This document shows positions 62,277 to 64,000 of a stretch of DNA of 64,000 nt, one piece after another (positions within the stretch are counted from its first letter, which is position 1; every line of letters begins with the position of its first letter). The translations under genes and the position numbers were made by a program. Source of the stretch: Methanosarcina sp. MTP4 (GTDB lineage: Archaea > Halobacteriota > Methanosarcinia > Methanosarcinales > Methanosarcinaceae); NCBI RefSeq assembly GCF_000970045.1, contig NZ_CP009505.1:3868808-3932807 (forward strand). Reading direction: 5' to 3'. A model generated the notes under the pieces. It saw only the letters and a list, made by a program, of their open reading frames with translations. It was not told the origin of the DNA and searched no databases.

Positions 62277-62462
62277 TATTTTCTCTTAACTTATTTTCTC
62301 TTAACTTATTTTCTCTTAACTTATTTTCTCTTAACTTATTTTCTCTTAACTTATTTTCTCTTAACTTATTTTCTCTTAACTTATTTTCTTTTAACTTATT
62401 TTCTCTTAACTTATTTTCTCTTAACTTATTTTCTCTTAACTTATTTTCTCTTAACTTATTTT
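62277..62462. repeat. Tandem repeat, about 12 x 15 bases
   Basis: Unit TATTTTCTCTTAACT, almost perfect; one copy has a C-to-T change (CTTTTAAC). It is T-rich on the plus strand and could help stop transcription from the left. Copy number should vary between strains. Confidence 0.95.
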
Positions 62463-62517
62463 ATAATAGTATATATCTGTTAAAATCGGGATCCCTATCT
62501 TATTCCGGAAAGGCAAT

Positions 62518-63327
62518 TCAGAGCTTCAGGATATTTTCCAGAGTCTTTTTTCCCTGAAGGACGTCTTCCATTGAAAAAACTTCAAAGTTGTAGACACCTT
62601 TATACCCGGAAAGCAGGTTCAGCACGGAGAAGTCTACACAGCCGTTTCCGGGAGCCATGTGCTCATCCCCATCATACGTTTCCGTCCACTGGCCCCCATT
62701 ATCATGTACGTGGAGGTGGACGATATGTTCTTTCAGGGTTTCCACAAAACTCAGGAGTTTTTCAGGGTCCCCCCCACAGGTAAGGTTTGCGTGCCCTATA
62801 TCGAACGTCGCTTTCAGGGACCCGGAATTTACGGCCTCAACCGCACGTGCAAGTTCTTCGGCTTTGCAACAGAGGTTGTAAGGGTCAGTACCTTCCTTAT
62901 TTTCCAGCCCCAGCATGACCCCCTGGTCCTCGGCAGTGGAAGCGAGCACCTTGAGGTTTTCAACCATTGAAGAAAAAGCCTTTTCCCGGTCCTGTCCGAT
63001 CCTCCCCGGATGCAGTACAACAACCCCGGCCCCGATCCGGTTTGCAAGGGCTATGGACCCATCCATGAGGGAAAACTCCCGTTTTCCCATGCAGGCAGTA
63101 TCTACCTGGAGGGACCCGGGATAGTTAGGGTCCGGCGCAAAATAAGGAGCATGAATGGTGCTTGCAAATTCGTATACTGATAGCTCGTCAAGTATCAGGT
63201 TCAACTTTTCATTTTCCAGCTTCCTGCCGGAATAAACCCCGAGCTTAGGGATATACAGTTCTATTGAATTCACATTTCCCTTTAGTTCAGCAGGGGTAGC
63301 TGCAAAGGATGAGGCTCCGAGAATCAC
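62518..63327 (-). CDS. Sugar phosphate isomerase/epimerase-like TIM-barrel protein
   Basis: 269 residues from GTG 63327 (ILGASSFAATPAELKG start). No ribosome site is seen, but TATATTTTA lies about 25 bases upstream, which fits a leaderless mRNA; the longer frame to 63414 is unlikely. AP-endonuclease-2-like barrel with metal and substrate motifs: STIHAPYF (about 61), VVLHPGRIG (about 107), LGLENKEG (about 141), TFDIGHANL (about 174), VHLHVHDNGG (about 206) and NFEVFS near the end. The His and Glu residues of the metal site are all present. Substrate unknown. Confidence 0.9.
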   Translation of the reverse strand: MILGASSFAATPAELKGNVNSIELYIPKLGVYSGRKLENEKLNLILDELSVYEFASTIHAPYFAPDPNYPGSLQVDTACMGKREFSLMDGSIALANRIGAGVVVLHPGRIGQDREKAFSSMVENLKVLASTAEDQGVMLGLENKEGTDPYNLCCKAEELARAVEAVNSGSLKATFDIGHANLTCGGDPEKLLSFVETLKEHIVHLHVHDNGGQWTETYDGDEHMAPGNGCVDFSVLNLLSGYKGVYNFEVFSMEDVLQGKKTLENILKL

Positions 63328-63911
63328 AGAAAAAGAAGGAAAATAAAATATAATAATATTTTTGCCCGGCCCTGACCCGGACATTTGAGAGTGAAGACTC
63401 CGGAGGGGTTCCAACTAAACATAAAAAGATTACAAAATGCCGCGCGATTCCACCCGGGCAACAGGGCAGTCCCATGGAAAAGTCACAGAAAAAACATAAA
63501 ATAACCACAAGAAAAACATACAAAAAGGTCTACTTGCAAAAATTTACCACTGGCAACGTATTTATATATAATAAAGTGTTACCCCGTAAACAGATTAAAA
63601 TAATTTATAGATATATTTAAAAAAAAGTATATATATTTACAGGGGAAATCTTGAGAAATATATATCAACAATGCAACATATATTGGATAGTATGGCATGT
63701 GGTAAATACATTTGATCTGGACGCACAGTAAGCATAAAAGTCTAAGAAAAAATATAAAGTTGAAAATAATTATAAGGAATGAATATATAAAAAATAAAAG
63801 CTCGGAAGAAACTGTTTTAAATAAAAATGAGAATTATATAACTTGGATTAAAAAAATGGATTGGCCCATATCAATATCGCAATCTTTATATGATATTGAA
63901 AGGAGTATAAT
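63328..63911. other. AT-rich intergenic region at right edge
   Basis: Very AT-rich from about 63540. A 73-codon frame (63712-63933, TTG start, mostly Lys/Ile/Asn) has no clear ribosome site and overlaps the start of the next gene; I do not call it. No repeats noted. Confidence 0.4.
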
Positions 63912-64000
63912 ATGTTTTTTTATATATATTTAGCATTTAGTGCACTTTTCCTGCTACATACATCATATAAAAATGATTGTATATTATATAATCCTATAAT
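63912..64000 (+). CDS. Start of an unidentified membrane protein (runs off window)
   Basis: ATG at 63912 with AAAGGAG 6 bases before it. The 29 visible codons begin MFFYIYLAFSALFLLHTSY, a likely membrane segment or signal. Very AT-rich, like the surrounding bases. No family can be named from this much. Confidence 0.4.
   Translation, partial: MFFYIYLAFSALFLLHTSYKNDCILYNPI

Larger units (their letters stand above)
62223..62517. other. Spacer between convergent genes with terminator and repeat array
   Basis: Contains the hairpin terminator and the 12 x 15 array. The array's lack of stops gives a 69-codon frame of YFLLT repeats that I do not consider a gene. Confidence 0.5.

Noticed and set aside
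62277-62462. CRISPR array
   Set aside because: The repeats are contiguous with no unique spacers and no cas genes are near.
62274-62483. A 69-codon frame of YFLLT repeats
   Set aside because: It is the translation of a non-coding 15-base tandem array; 15 is a multiple of 3, so no stop appears. There is no ribosome site and no protein-like variation.
63712-63933. 73-codon frame with TTG start at the right edge
   Set aside because: Composition is that of AT-rich non-coding DNA, there is no ribosome site, and it overlaps a better start at 63912.

Overview
This window is archaeal and comes from a Methanosarcina species. It holds a six-gene molybdenum formylmethanofuran dehydrogenase operon (fmdEFACDB), two methanopterin-pathway RFAP synthases, fibrillarin and Nop5, SRP19, RNase P component 4, an XPD-type helicase, COG1361 S-layer-like proteins, a PGF-CTERM protein and archaeal Shine-Dalgarno sites (GGAGGTGAT-like). 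Gene order and protein lengths fit Methanosarcina acetivorans or a close relative; that species call is inference.

Layout. 1-16.4 kb, minus strand: three very large, secreted, membrane-anchored CobN-family (cobaltochelatase large-subunit-like) proteins. One copy has an operon-mate set encoding a DUF2162 membrane protein, an ExbB/TolQ-like channel and an ExbD-like DUF2149 protein. Each of the three units is preceded by the same palindromic operator. A divergent ArsR-type regulator with a transcobalamin-like (DUF4430-like) domain sits next to the set. 16.7-24.7 kb: housekeeping genes (flpA, nop5, two mptG copies, DUF2953, GerW-like, XPD helicase). 25-27.4 kb: a MATE exporter and an AT-rich, probably acquired acetyltransferase. 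28-32 kb: a cluster of small redox flavoproteins. 32.5-37.2 kb: a molybdate/tungstate ABC transporter operon with modD and a DUF364 gene. 37.4-38.4 kb: a duplicated-domain secreted protein. 39.2-45.2 kb: fmdEFACDB. 45.7-51.1 kb: a pilin-like protein, a DUF5803 lipoprotein, SRP19, RNase P component 4, a metallo-hydrolase and a TrmB regulator. 51.3-55.8 kb: an RND/MMPL exporter with two COG1361 proteins. 56.2-59.9 kb: a second Mo/W transporter (wtpABC) with a ModE-type regulator. 60.3-63.3 kb: a sodium:solute symporter and a TIM-barrel isomerase. The right edge is AT-rich and mostly non-coding.

Two themes stand out. First, the surface CobN set looks like a tetrapyrrole or metal handling machine on the outside of the cell, possibly driven by an ion-gradient motor of the ExbB/ExbD kind, with its own operator and a plausible corrinoid-sensing regulator; I regard this as the best candidate for an undescribed system here. 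Second, uptake of Mo/W and the main Mo enzyme of methanogenesis share a palindrome (GATATGTT-N6-AACATATC) upstream of both modA and fmdE, with a layout close to the bacterial ModE box, and a ModE-like protein is encoded in the same window.

Smaller oddities include a dispersed hairpin family with covarying stems, three unrelated tandem arrays with a 15-bp period, genes that seem to begin at AUA and AUU, and an in-frame GTG-TAG at the head of the third cobN gene.
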